Of a stretch of DNA of 64,000 nt, positions 44,856 to 52,493 are shown in pieces; position 1 is the first letter of the stretch; each line of letters begins with the position of its first letter. The notes beneath the pieces are model-generated. The model searched no databases. It had not been told where the DNA came from and worked only from the letters and a program-made list of their open reading frames with translations. The stretch comes from Roseinatronobacter bogoriensis DSM 18756. Its GTDB lineage: Bacteria; Pseudomonadota; Alphaproteobacteria; Rhodobacterales; Rhodobacteraceae. The stretch spans positions 1 through 64,000 of the forward strand of contig NZ_SORN01000002.1 in assembly GCF_004366635.1 (NCBI RefSeq), given 5' to 3'. The position numbers were made by a program, and so were the translations under genes.

Positions 44856-46523
44856 ATGCTGCAAATACCGATGTGGAAACGCGTCTTGATCTGGGCGACC
44901 TGTGCCTTGGCATTGTTTTTTGCGATGCCAAACCTGTTCTACGACAGGGTCGAGCAGCATAATGATGCCGTTGCGATGATCGAAGCGGGGCAGGGTAACG
45001 CCGCCCTGGAAGAAGCGCGTAGTGGCTGGCCGGGGTTTCTGCCCTCTTTTCTGGTGAATCTGGGCCTTGACCTGCGCGGCGGCGCGCATCTTCTGGCCGA
45101 GGTGCGGGTGGCCGATGTCTATGCAGACCGCATTGACGGCATGTGGCCTGCCGTGCGCGACCGGCTGCGCGACGAACGTGACACGGTCGGCGCTGTGCGG
45201 CGCATGCCGTCAGATGATCCGGGCGAATTGCGGGTGCGCATCAACAACACTGCCGCGCTGGAACAGGCAGCCGGCTTCGTGCGCGATCTGGCACAGCCAA
45301 CCCAGTCCATGACCGGGTTTTCTCAGGCGCGCGACCTTGAAGTGCGCGTTGAGGGGGAAGATATCGTGGTTACCCTGTCCGAGGCAGAGCGCCTTGCCAC
45401 AGATGAACGCACGATGCGCCTGTCGCTTGAAATCATCCGCCGCCGCGTTGATGAAGCAGGCACACGCGAACCCACGATTCAGCGTCAGGGTGCGGACCGT
45501 ATCCTGATTCAGGTGCCCGGCATCGGTTCTGCGGAAGAACTGAAAGAGCTGATTGGCACAACAGCACGTCTGACCTTTCACCCTGTGGTCAATGTGACCT
45601 CTAATCCCGACGAAGTGCCCGGCCCAAGGCAGGTGATCTATCCGTCCATCGATGAACCGGGCACATATTACATTCTGGAACAGACCCCGGTCGTAACAGG
45701 TGAACAACTGGTCGATGCGCAACCGGGGATGGACCAGAACAACCGCCCGGCTGTGAATTTCCGCTTCAACCCTGCTGGCGGGCGCGCCTTCGGGATCTAC
45801 ACAGCAGAGAATATTGGCAATCCCTTCGCCATTGTTCTGGATGGCGAGGTGATATCCGCGCCTGTGATCCAAAGCCATATACCCGGCGGGTCCGGGATCA
45901 TCACAGGCCGCTTCACGGTTGAAGAAACAAGCCAGCTTGCCGTTCTGCTGCGCGCAGGTGCCTTGCCCGCCGAGATGGATTTTCTCGAAGAACGAACCGT
46001 CGGCCCGGAACTGGGGCAGGACAGCATTGACGCAGGCCGGATCGCGGCAATTGTCGCAATGGTCGCGGTGCTGGTCTTCATGTTGGCCAGCTATGGCATA
46101 TTTGGCGTGATCGCAAATATCGCGCTGCTGCTGAACCTCTCGATGATCTTTGCGCTTCTGTCGCTGATCGGCGCAACGCTGACCTTGCCGGGGATTGCAG
46201 GGATCGTGCTGACCATTGGCATGGCGGTGGATGCGACCGTCCTGATCTTCGAGCGAATACGCGAGGAAATGCGAACCGCGAAAGGACCAGCGCGCGCAAT
46301 CGAGTTGGGCTATGACAAGGCGCTTTCGGCAATCCTCGATGCAAATATCACCACCTTCATCACCGCCGTGATCCTGTTCGCAATGGGCTCTGGCCCGGTG
46401 CGCGGCTTTGCGATCACGCTGGGGCTTGGCATCCTGACCTCGGTCTTTACCGCGCTGATGGTCACGCGCCTGATGATGGTCATCTATTTCGAGCGCAAGC
46501 GCCCGAAAACACTCACGATCTGA
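44856..46523 (+). CDS. secD: Protein translocase subunit SecD
   Basis: 555 residues. The first helix is at 8-25, then the D1 signature VNLGLDLRGGAHLLAEV, a large periplasmic domain (P1), and five C-terminal helices. Conserved D4-D6 stretches include GPELGQDSIDAG, LTLPGIAGIVLTIGMAVDATVLIFERIREE and FAITLGLGILTSVFTAL. It uses the proton gradient to pull substrates across the membrane after SecA. Confidence 0.97.
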   Translation: MLQIPMWKRVLIWATCALALFFAMPNLFYDRVEQHNDAVAMIEAGQGNAALEEARSGWPGFLPSFLVNLGLDLRGGAHLLAEVRVADVYADRIDGMWPAVRDRLRDERDTVGAVRRMPSDDPGELRVRINNTAALEQAAGFVRDLAQPTQSMTGFSQARDLEVRVEGEDIVVTLSEAERLATDERTMRLSLEIIRRRVDEAGTREPTIQRQGADRILIQVPGIGSAEELKELIGTTARLTFHPVVNVTSNPDEVPGPRQVIYPSIDEPGTYYILEQTPVVTGEQLVDAQPGMDQNNRPAVNFRFNPAGGRAFGIYTAENIGNPFAIVLDGEVISAPVIQSHIPGGSGIITGRFTVEETSQLAVLLRAGALPAEMDFLEERTVGPELGQDSIDAGRIAAIVAMVAVLVFMLASYGIFGVIANIALLLNLSMIFALLSLIGATLTLPGIAGIVLTIGMAVDATVLIFERIREEMRTAKGPARAIELGYDKALSAILDANITTFITAVILFAMGSGPVRGFAITLGLGILTSVFTALMVTRLMMVIYFERKRPKTLTI

Positions 46524-46533
46524 GGGGTTGAAC

Positions 46534-47505
46534 ATGCGACTGAAACTGGTTCCGCAAGACACCTCGGTTGACTTCTTCCGCCACTGGAAGACAACTTTCG
46601 GGGCGTCGGTCGTTGCAATGGTGCTGTCGATTGTTGTCTTTCTGACCATGGGTCTGAATTTCGGTATCGATTTCCGGGGCGGCACCTCAATCCGTACCGA
46701 AGCGCAAAGCCCGGTCGATATCGGCGAATACCGCGCTGCCATCATGCCGCTGGGCTTTGGCGATGTGGCGATCACCGAAGTTTTCGATCCCGCCTTCGGG
46801 TCGGACCGCCATGTGGCAATGGTGCGCATTCAGGCCCAAGAGGGCACCGAGGCGATCACGACAGAACAGATCTCGGCAGTCCGCGACGCGTTGCAAGCGC
46901 TTGATCCGACCCTGACCTTTGCCGCTGTCGATTCCGTGGGGCCAAAGGTTTCAGGCGAATTGATCCAGTCTGCGATCATTTCTGTGGTGCTAGCGCTTGC
47001 GGCGGTGTTGTTCTACATCTGGCTGCGATTCGAATGGCAGTTCTCGCTGGGTGCCGTGGCCGCACTTGTCCATGACATCGTCCTGACCATCGGGATTTTC
47101 AGCGTGCTTCAGATCCGATTCGATCTGGCGATCATTGCGGCGCTGCTGACCATCGTGGGCTACTCGCTCAATGACACAGTGGTTGTGTTTGACCGCGTGC
47201 GCGAGAACCTGATCAAGTACAAGAAACGCCCCTTGAAAGAGGTGCTGACACTTTCGATCAACGAAACGCTGTCGCGCACGGTGATGACCTCTGTCACCAC
47301 ATTGCTGGCCTTGTTGGCGCTGTTCACGCTGGGCGGTGATGTGATCCGCGGCTTTGTATTTGCCATGATCTGGGGTGTCATCGTGGGCACCTATTCATCG
47401 GTCTTTGTCGCCTCGGCGGTGTTGCTGCGCCTTGGGGTCAAGCGGGACTGGTCCAAGAATTCCGGCGATACATCCGGGACGCAATTCGGCGTGAAGGAAA
47501 GCTGA
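46534..47505 (+). CDS. secF: Protein translocase subunit SecF
   Basis: 323 residues. The F1 helix leads to GLNFGIDFRGGTSIRTE; FAAVDSVGPKVSGELIQSA and GYSLNDTVVVFDRVRENL are family landmarks. It forms one complex with SecD and YajC. ATG 46534 is chosen because GAGGGG ends six bases before it; a TTG at 46528 is also in frame. Confidence 0.97.
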   Translation: MRLKLVPQDTSVDFFRHWKTTFGASVVAMVLSIVVFLTMGLNFGIDFRGGTSIRTEAQSPVDIGEYRAAIMPLGFGDVAITEVFDPAFGSDRHVAMVRIQAQEGTEAITTEQISAVRDALQALDPTLTFAAVDSVGPKVSGELIQSAIISVVLALAAVLFYIWLRFEWQFSLGAVAALVHDIVLTIGIFSVLQIRFDLAIIAALLTIVGYSLNDTVVVFDRVRENLIKYKKRPLKEVLTLSINETLSRTVMTSVTTLLALLALFTLGGDVIRGFVFAMIWGVIVGTYSSVFVASAVLLRLGVKRDWSKNSGDTSGTQFGVKES

Positions 47506-47506
47506 G

Positions 47507-47863
47507 ATGCGCCTGAATGAGATTGATTTCGGTGCCGCACAGCCTGTCGAAGGCTACGGTCCCGGATTCTTTCGTATCGGGGGCGAGGCGCATGAAGCAC
47601 CATTGCTTGTCCTGCCCGATCAGGTTCGTGGCTGGGGCGGGTATGACGACGTCGACACGTTGCTGGAACTGGCCGGGCAAGTCGATGTGCTATTCATTGG
47701 CACGGGCGAGCAGATTGCGCATATCCCAGCCGGTTTGCGCGGGACCTTGGAAGACGCAGGCCTGGGCGTCGAGATTATGGACAGCCCGGCCGCCTGCCGG
47801 ACCTATAATGTGCTTTTGTCTGAACAGCGCCGCGTTGCTTTGGCTGTGCTGCCTGTCGGATGA
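47507..47863 (+). CDS. Mth938-like domain protein (NDUFAF3-like)
   Basis: 118 residues matching the Mth938/DUF498 fold: YGPGFFRIGGEAHEAPLLVLPDQVRGW, DVLFIGTGEQIAHIP and SPAACRTYNVLLSEQRRVALAVLP. Human NDUFAF3 of this family helps assemble complex I at the membrane, and its bacterial relatives are often found beside secDF, as here (one base after the secF stop). No catalytic residues are known. Confidence 0.85.
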   Translation: MRLNEIDFGAAQPVEGYGPGFFRIGGEAHEAPLLVLPDQVRGWGGYDDVDTLLELAGQVDVLFIGTGEQIAHIPAGLRGTLEDAGLGVEIMDSPAACRTYNVLLSEQRRVALAVLPVG

Positions 47864-47873
47864 GGACAGATTT

Positions 47874-47895
47874 GAGTATTTTTAGCAAGAAAATG
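47874..47895 (+). repeat. Short interspersed motif, copy 3
   Basis: GAGTATTTTTAGCAAGAAAATG-type sequence (22 bases), same orientation as copies 1 and 2. Lies between the Mth938-like gene and ccmA. Confidence 0.6.
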
Positions 47896-47924
47896 ATATC
47901 AGCGCGGCGAAAGCGAGGCTCCGG

Positions 47925-48548
47925 GTGGGGTTGAATGTCAGAGATCTGGCTTGCGCCCGTGGTGGGCTTGCGATGTTGGAGGGGGTGAGCTTTTCCATAT
48001 CGCCGGGGGCTGCACTGGTGCTGCGCGGGCCAAATGGCTGCGGCAAGACAACATTGCTGCGCACACTTGCGGGCTTGCAGCCTGCCTTTGGCGGAGAGGT
48101 GGATTGCCCGCCCGAAGCGATTGCCTATGCGGCCCATGCCGACGGGTTGAAGGCGACACTGAGTGTTTCCGAAAATCTGCAATTCTGGGCGGCGATTTAT
48201 GGTACACGCGACATTGACACGGCGTTGGAGCAGATGAACCTGCGCGCGCTGGCCGGGCGGGCGGCACAGAACCTGTCGGCAGGGCAAAAGCGGCGCTTGG
48301 GATTGGCGCGGCTTATGGTGACGGGGCGCCCGATCTGGGTTCTGGACGAGCCGACCGTTTCGTTGGATGTGGCCTCGGTCGCGCTGTTTGGCGATGTGGT
48401 TCGACACCATCTGGCAAGCGGCGGCATGGCGGTGATTGCCACCCATATTGATCTTGGCCTGCCAGAAGCCGAAATTCTTGACCTGTCGCGGTTCAAGGCG
48501 CGCTTGCCCGAGTTTGGGGTCGGCGATTTCAATGAGGCCTTCCTGTGA
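47925..48548 (+). CDS. ccmA: Heme exporter ATP-binding protein CcmA
   Basis: 207 residues. Walker A is [11 protein letters not shown], the signature [14 protein letters not shown], Walker [13 protein letters not shown]. It is the ATPase of the CcmABCD complex that releases holo-CcmE during cytochrome c maturation. It starts with GTG (GAGG six bases upstream); a TTG at 47931 is possible. Confidence 0.94.
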   Translation: MGLNVRDLACARGGLAMLEGVSFSISPGAALVLRGPNGCGKTTLLRTLAGLQPAFGGEVDCPPEAIAYAAHADGLKATLSVSENLQFWAAIYGTRDIDTALEQMNLRALAGRAAQNLSAGQKRRLGLARLMVTGRPIWVLDEPTVSLDVASVALFGDVVRHHLASGGMAVIATHIDLGLPEAEILDLSRFKARLPEFGVGDFNEAFL

Positions 48549-49201
48549 TCGCGCTGCTGATGCGCGACTTGCGCCTTGCCTTTCGGGCAGGGGGGGGCTT
48601 TGGCCTTGGGCTGGCCTTCTTTCTTATTCTGGCGGTGCTGGTGCCACTGGGCATCGGGCCTGAACCGCAGACGCTGGCGCGGATTGCGCCGGGAATCCTG
48701 TGGGTGGGGGCGCTGCTGGCTTGCCTTTTGTCGTTAGATAGGATTTTTGCGCTCGATTTCGAGGACGGCTCCCTCGACCTTCTGGCGACAGCGCCAGTCC
48801 CGCTGGAAGGCGCGGTCAGCATGAAGGCCCTCGCACATTGGCTGACAACGGGCCTGCCGCTGGTGCTGATTTCCCCGGTGCTGGGGTTGCTCTTGTTTCT
48901 GCCCGGCGAGGCGTATCTGTGGCTGATCGTGTCGCTGGCATTGGGGACCCCGGCCTTGTCGGTGATCGGAACCTTTGGCGCGGCCCTGACAGTCGGGCTG
49001 AAGCGCGGGGGGCTGCTGCTTTCGTTGCTGGTGCTGCCGCTTTACATTCCGACATTGGTCTTCGGCGCAGAGGTCGTGTCACGCGGCGCGATGGGGCTGG
49101 CGGTCGATACGCCGCTGGCGCTGTTGGCAGGCATCACGGCGGGCGCTGTGGCAATATTGCCCTTTGCATCTGCCCATGTGCTACGGATAAACCTTCGGTG
49201 A
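48545..49201 (+). CDS. ccmB: Heme exporter membrane protein CcmB
   Basis: 218 residues with six hydrophobic helices and the family start [41 protein letters not shown] is the conserved central stretch. Starts with GTG overlapping the ccmA stop by four bases. Confidence 0.95.
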   Translation: MIALLMRDLRLAFRAGGGFGLGLAFFLILAVLVPLGIGPEPQTLARIAPGILWVGALLACLLSLDRIFALDFEDGSLDLLATAPVPLEGAVSMKALAHWLTTGLPLVLISPVLGLLLFLPGEAYLWLIVSLALGTPALSVIGTFGAALTVGLKRGGLLLSLLVLPLYIPTLVFGAEVVSRGAMGLAVDTPLALLAGITAGAVAILPFASAHVLRINLR

Positions 49202-49253
49202 TCCGCGCCACTGCGGAGTTGAGAGCGACCCAAGTGAAAGATAGGTAAGGTTC

Positions 49254-49985
49254 ATGGCATCCTTTTGGGAATATGCAAACCCGCTCAAGTTTATGCGGAC
49301 AACAGATTGGCTGTTGCCGATCGTGGCCATTGCCGCGGTTGTGGTCACGTCGATTGGGTTGATCTGGGGGTTTTTCTTTACGCCGGATGACTTCCGGCAA
49401 GGCTCTACCGTGAAGATCGTCTTCATTCATGTGCCCGCTGCGATGATGGCCATCAATGCTTGGGTCATGATGCTGGTCGCGTCGCTGATCTGGTTGATCC
49501 GGCGGCACCATGTCAGCGCATTGGCGGCCAAGGCGGCGGCCCCTGTCGGGCTGGTGATGACACTGATCGGATTGATTACCGGGGCCGTATGGGGCCAGCC
49601 GATGTGGGGAACATGGTGGGCATGGGACCCGCGCTTGACCAGCTTTCTGATCCTGTTCCTGTTTTATCTGGGCTACATCGCGCTGTGGTCGGCAATTGAC
49701 GACCCCGACACGGGCGCGGACCTGACAGCGGTTTTATGCCTTGTGGGGTCTGTTTTTGCGGTTTTGTCGCGCTATGCGGCGATTTTCTGGAACCAGGGCC
49801 TGCATCAGGGGGCGTCACTCTCCGTGGCGCCGGGCACTCGGATGGATTGGGCGTATAAGGCGCCCTTGTATATTTCCATGACAGGGTTCGGGCTGATTTT
49901 TCTGGCGCTTGTGCTGGCAGGCACGCGGACTGAAATTCGCGCGCGCCGCATGAAGGCCCTTGTCACACGGGAGCGGATGGCATGA
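49254..49985 (+). CDS. ccmC: Heme exporter protein CcmC
   Basis: 243 residues, six helices, with the tryptophan-rich heme-handling motif WGTWWAWDPRLTS and conserved histidines in FIHVPAAMMA and NQGLHQGASLS. It loads heme onto CcmE in the periplasm. It follows ccmB by 52 bases and overlaps ccmD. Confidence 0.97.
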   Translation: MASFWEYANPLKFMRTTDWLLPIVAIAAVVVTSIGLIWGFFFTPDDFRQGSTVKIVFIHVPAAMMAINAWVMMLVASLIWLIRRHHVSALAAKAAAPVGLVMTLIGLITGAVWGQPMWGTWWAWDPRLTSFLILFLFYLGYIALWSAIDDPDTGADLTAVLCLVGSVFAVLSRYAAIFWNQGLHQGASLSVAPGTRMDWAYKAPLYISMTGFGLIFLALVLAGTRTEIRARRMKALVTRERMA

Positions 49986-50140
49986 TGCCTGATCTTGGAC
50001 GTTACGCGCTGGAAGTGTCGCTGGCCTATCTGGTGTCACTTGGGATGATTGGAGCGTTGGTGCTGTGGTACTGGGCCCGTGGTCGCACAGTGCGCAGGCA
50101 GTTGGATGAAATAGAGACAAGACGAGGAAAAAATGAGTAA
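49982..50140 (+). CDS. ccmD: Heme exporter protein CcmD
   Basis: 52 residues: [19 protein letters not shown], one transmembrane helix (~10-31) and a basic tail ([20 protein letters not shown]). It fits CcmD in size, topology and place. It overlaps ccmC by four bases (ATGA) and ccmG by eight. CcmD joins the CcmABC complex and helps release holo-CcmE. Confidence 0.9.
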   Translation: MMPDLGRYALEVSLAYLVSLGMIGALVLWYWARGRTVRRQLDEIETRRGKNE

Positions 50141-50669
50141 ATTCAGACCGTTGATGTTTCTTCCGCCAGTTCTTTTTCTGGCTTTGGCTGCCCTGTTCTG
50201 GTTCGGAAATATGCGCGAAGATCGCGACTCTCTGCCATCTGCACGTGAAGGGCAGGAAGCGCCGGCGGTGATGTTGACGCAATTGGGAGAGTTGGACCTG
50301 TTTGACGATGCGACCTTGCGCGATGGCGAGGTTAAGCTGGTCAATTACTGGGCGTCATGGTGCGCGCCTTGCCGAGCCGAGCATCCGTTGCTGGAGGAAC
50401 TGGCGCAGGAAGTGCCGGTTTATGGCATAAACTACCGCGATCAGGCAGACCGTGCCCTTGATTTCCTAGATGAATTGGGAAACCCCTTTGCCGGAAGCGG
50501 GCAGGATGCATCCGGGCGCATGGGGCTGGATTGGGGCCTGTATGGGGTGCCTGAAACCTATGTCGTGGCCGGTGATGGAACGATCGTGCTGCGTTTTGCG
50601 GGGCCGATCACGCGGCAGGTGGTTGAAAACCGTATTCGCCCTGCGATGGAACGGGCAGCGGCGCGGTAA
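50133..50669 (+). CDS. ccmG: Thiol:disulfide interchange protein CcmG/DsbE
   Basis: 178 residues: an N-terminal membrane anchor (~6-25), then a thioredoxin fold with active site WCAPC (Cys77, Cys80) in [16 protein letters not shown], and the cis-proline loop YGVPETYVV. It reduces the apocytochrome c CXXCH thiols or CcmH. ccmE, ccmF and ccmH are not in this window and must lie elsewhere. Confidence 0.95.
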   Translation: MSKFRPLMFLPPVLFLALAALFWFGNMREDRDSLPSAREGQEAPAVMLTQLGELDLFDDATLRDGEVKLVNYWASWCAPCRAEHPLLEELAQEVPVYGINYRDQADRALDFLDELGNPFAGSGQDASGRMGLDWGLYGVPETYVVAGDGTIVLRFAGPITRQVVENRIRPAMERAAAR

Positions 50670-50693
50670 CTGTTCATTCATTCGAGGAAGTTT

Positions 50694-50723
50694 AAAAGCG
50701 CGACAAGATTTGTCGCGCTTTTT
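50694..50723 (+). terminator. Intrinsic terminator after ccmG
   Basis: A 10-bp stem AGCGCGACAA / TTGTCGCGCT with a GAT loop, preceded by As and followed by TTTT. The 50724-50917 stretch beyond it shows no gene. Confidence 0.92.
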
Positions 50724-50917
50724 CATTGGCTTGACAGGGAAATTTCAGACGCCTTTTGACGAAGGTCAGGGCGCGATGCGTGTGGGTCAGAGGGATTATC
50801 CCAGAAATAAAATCATTTTTCAGTTTCCGGCAAAATATACGCAAAAGCACCTGAATCTGAGGCACGACTTTTTTGACTGCTGAAACCGTTTTTCATTTCA
50901 ACGCCGGAGAGGGGTGC

Positions 50918-51313
50918 TTATTCGCGCACGATGAAGGGCATGATCTCGCGCTCTGCGCCGTCTGACAGGATCAGTTCCCAACGCCCGGGACGGGTCATCT
51001 GACCGGAACCGGACCATGCGCCGCCGCTGTCTGTTCCGGTGTCGAGAATGATCGCTTCACCGCCGACAGGGCGAAGCACGATTTGCGGGTCCTGTGCTTC
51101 GGAATGCTCGACCGTTACATCGACGCGGTAGCCGCCATCAATCGTGACCGAGGTGCGAATCTGCGGGGTCAGTTCGGTTGTATGCAAAAGCAGAGTCTGG
51201 TTTGGGCCAACGATTGGAAGCGGGTCACGGACGAAGAACGACACTGACGCCATCAGAATGATGAAACCCATCACAAGGCCAAGGATGGTGAGGGCGATTA
51301 TGCGGGTGGTCAT
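50918..51313 (-). CDS. Membrane-anchored periplasmic protein, unknown function
   Basis: 131 residues: one N-terminal helix (~5-27) and a soluble domain rich in beta-strand-like segments (TSVTIDGGYRVDVTVEHS, GRWELILSDGAEREIMPFIV). Size and topology recall FixH-type proteins but no diagnostic motif confirms this. It stands alone, convergent with ccmG. Confidence 0.7.
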   Translation of the reverse strand: MTTRIIALTILGLVMGFIILMASVSFFVRDPLPIVGPNQTLLLHTTELTPQIRTSVTIDGGYRVDVTVEHSEAQDPQIVLRPVGGEAIILDTGTDSGGAWSGSGQMTRPGRWELILSDGAEREIMPFIVRE

Positions 51314-51389
51314 GGGGCGTCTCTTCTATCGTGGTTTATGGGGGGTAAGTGCCATGAAGGGGGGAAGGAGGCAAGGTGGCGTTTCCGAT

Positions 51390-51467
51390 ATGTCCTTGGA
51401 TATAGCTACATTTATTGTAGTGTTGTCACAAGCGATCAAGGAATTGCGACTTGGAGAACACAAATGA
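51390..51467 (+). CDS. Possible 25-residue leader peptide
   Basis: MSLDIATFIVVLSQAIKELR plus five more residues. Its TGA overlaps the ATG of the next gene (ATGA), and purine-rich GGGGGGAAGGAGG lies upstream, so the pair could be translationally coupled. It marks the left edge of an AT-rich patch. Being short, it may be chance. Confidence 0.35.
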   Translation: MSLDIATFIVVLSQAIKELRLGEHK

Positions 51468-52225
51468 GCATTAATCCTGATAAGTTGCTTCCAAGTATAA
51501 CAGGAGCTTTTACAACTAAAATTCTATTACTTGAATCTTATTTTTTGATTCGTTCTGGTAGGTCACCTGTCTATTTCGGCTTGGCTGATTTCATTGAAAA
51601 CTATTCAATTGAGATTTTGTATATAGCGGTAACACTCTTTCTTTTAACAGGTTGGATCGCAATTCCAGCTCTAGTCTCTTACTATGTTATATTTGGTTCA
51701 CTATCATGGTGTGGGCGCAAGTTTATGAGTATTTTTCGATATGCGGGCATTCCGATTTTCTCTGCACTTTACATTGATAATCAGGAACGCAGTGTGTCGC
51801 TATTACAGGCGAAAGATTATGCTAAATCTCAAGGCGAACAAGATTTGTTGAGGCGGATTGACGAATACGAACGAAGTGTTTCTGAAAGGTTAGAGAGCGA
51901 GGCGAAGGCTGCTGGTAACTTTGTATTAATTATTTTAATATTGGTGCTAAGTTATCAGTTGAATGCGCCAAACTTCCTTATGAAAGTTTCGGAATTTGCT
52001 GATCCTTTTTTACAAGGTTATGCGTACAAAGTCGTTGCGTTTCTTTTAGTGGCGCAAGGTCTTGTTGGCCGCATGACCAGTTTTTACCTTTTGGGCGCTT
52101 CAGGTAGTTTGCCTCCTGACTTCTTTAGGTCTGAGGAAGAGCGGCTGCATGCAGAGAATTGGAATGTAGAGATATTACGGCGCTATGAGCCATTGGTCGA
52201 GCGTTGGAAACACAAGATTAAGTAG
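51464..52225 (+). CDS. AT-rich orphan membrane protein, unknown
   Basis: 253 residues with about four hydrophobic segments (~55-80, ~85-105, ~150-165 and ~180-205). A charged heptad-like stretch (ERSVSLLQAKDYAKSQGEQDLLRRIDEYERSVSERLESE, ~105-143) separates the pairs. No family is recognised. Base composition is far from the neighbours: 51481-51540 has 17 G+C in 60, 51541-51600 has 23. TTTTTA-rich codon use confirms foreign origin. ATG 51464 has TTGGAG seven bases upstream. Between a lone membrane-anchored gene and the acnA terminator; it has no obvious partner except the 25-codon ORF. Confidence 0.8.
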   Translation: MSINPDKLLPSITGAFTTKILLLESYFLIRSGRSPVYFGLADFIENYSIEILYIAVTLFLLTGWIAIPALVSYYVIFGSLSWCGRKFMSIFRYAGIPIFSALYIDNQERSVSLLQAKDYAKSQGEQDLLRRIDEYERSVSERLESEAKAAGNFVLIILILVLSYQLNAPNFLMKVSEFADPFLQGYAYKVVAFLLVAQGLVGRMTSFYLLGASGSLPPDFFRSEEERLHAENWNVEILRRYEPLVERWKHKIK

Positions 52226-52239
52226 TTCCTCTTGGTGAT

Positions 52240-52420
52240 TATGCGCCGCCGCGCAGCGCCCGACCGCCCCGTCACGCCGGAGGCGTGCCTATGGCACGAC
52301 GACGGGCGCTTTTCACCGCAGCCCGGCGATGCGCGGCTTCGTTCCCGAAGCTGAATGACAGCAAAGTCCCGCATGACGTCCGTTAGCCCTGATCCTCCGC
52401 GCGCATTGCGCGGCGGTGAT
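52240..52420 (-). repeat. Intergenic repeat element, copy E (reverse)
   Basis: In the gap between the convergent ends of the orphan gene and acnA. 52356-52374 is the exact reverse complement of 19 bases in element C (61230-61248); GAAGCCGCGCA and a CCGGGCTGCGGTG-like stretch follow in the same order as in C. No gene is seen here. Confidence 0.6.
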
Positions 52421-52440
52421 TTCTCTGCCGTTCGAGAACA

Positions 52441-52470
52441 GAAAAACCCCGGCGCGATGGCCGGGGTTTT
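52441..52470 (-). terminator. Intrinsic terminator after acnA
   Basis: Stem AAAACCCCGG / CCGGGGTTTT with a short loop; on the minus strand it ends in TTTTTC. The A and T tracts make it usable from both sides. Confidence 0.88.
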
Positions 52471-52493
52471 CCGAGTCGGGCTGTGGGCCGGAA

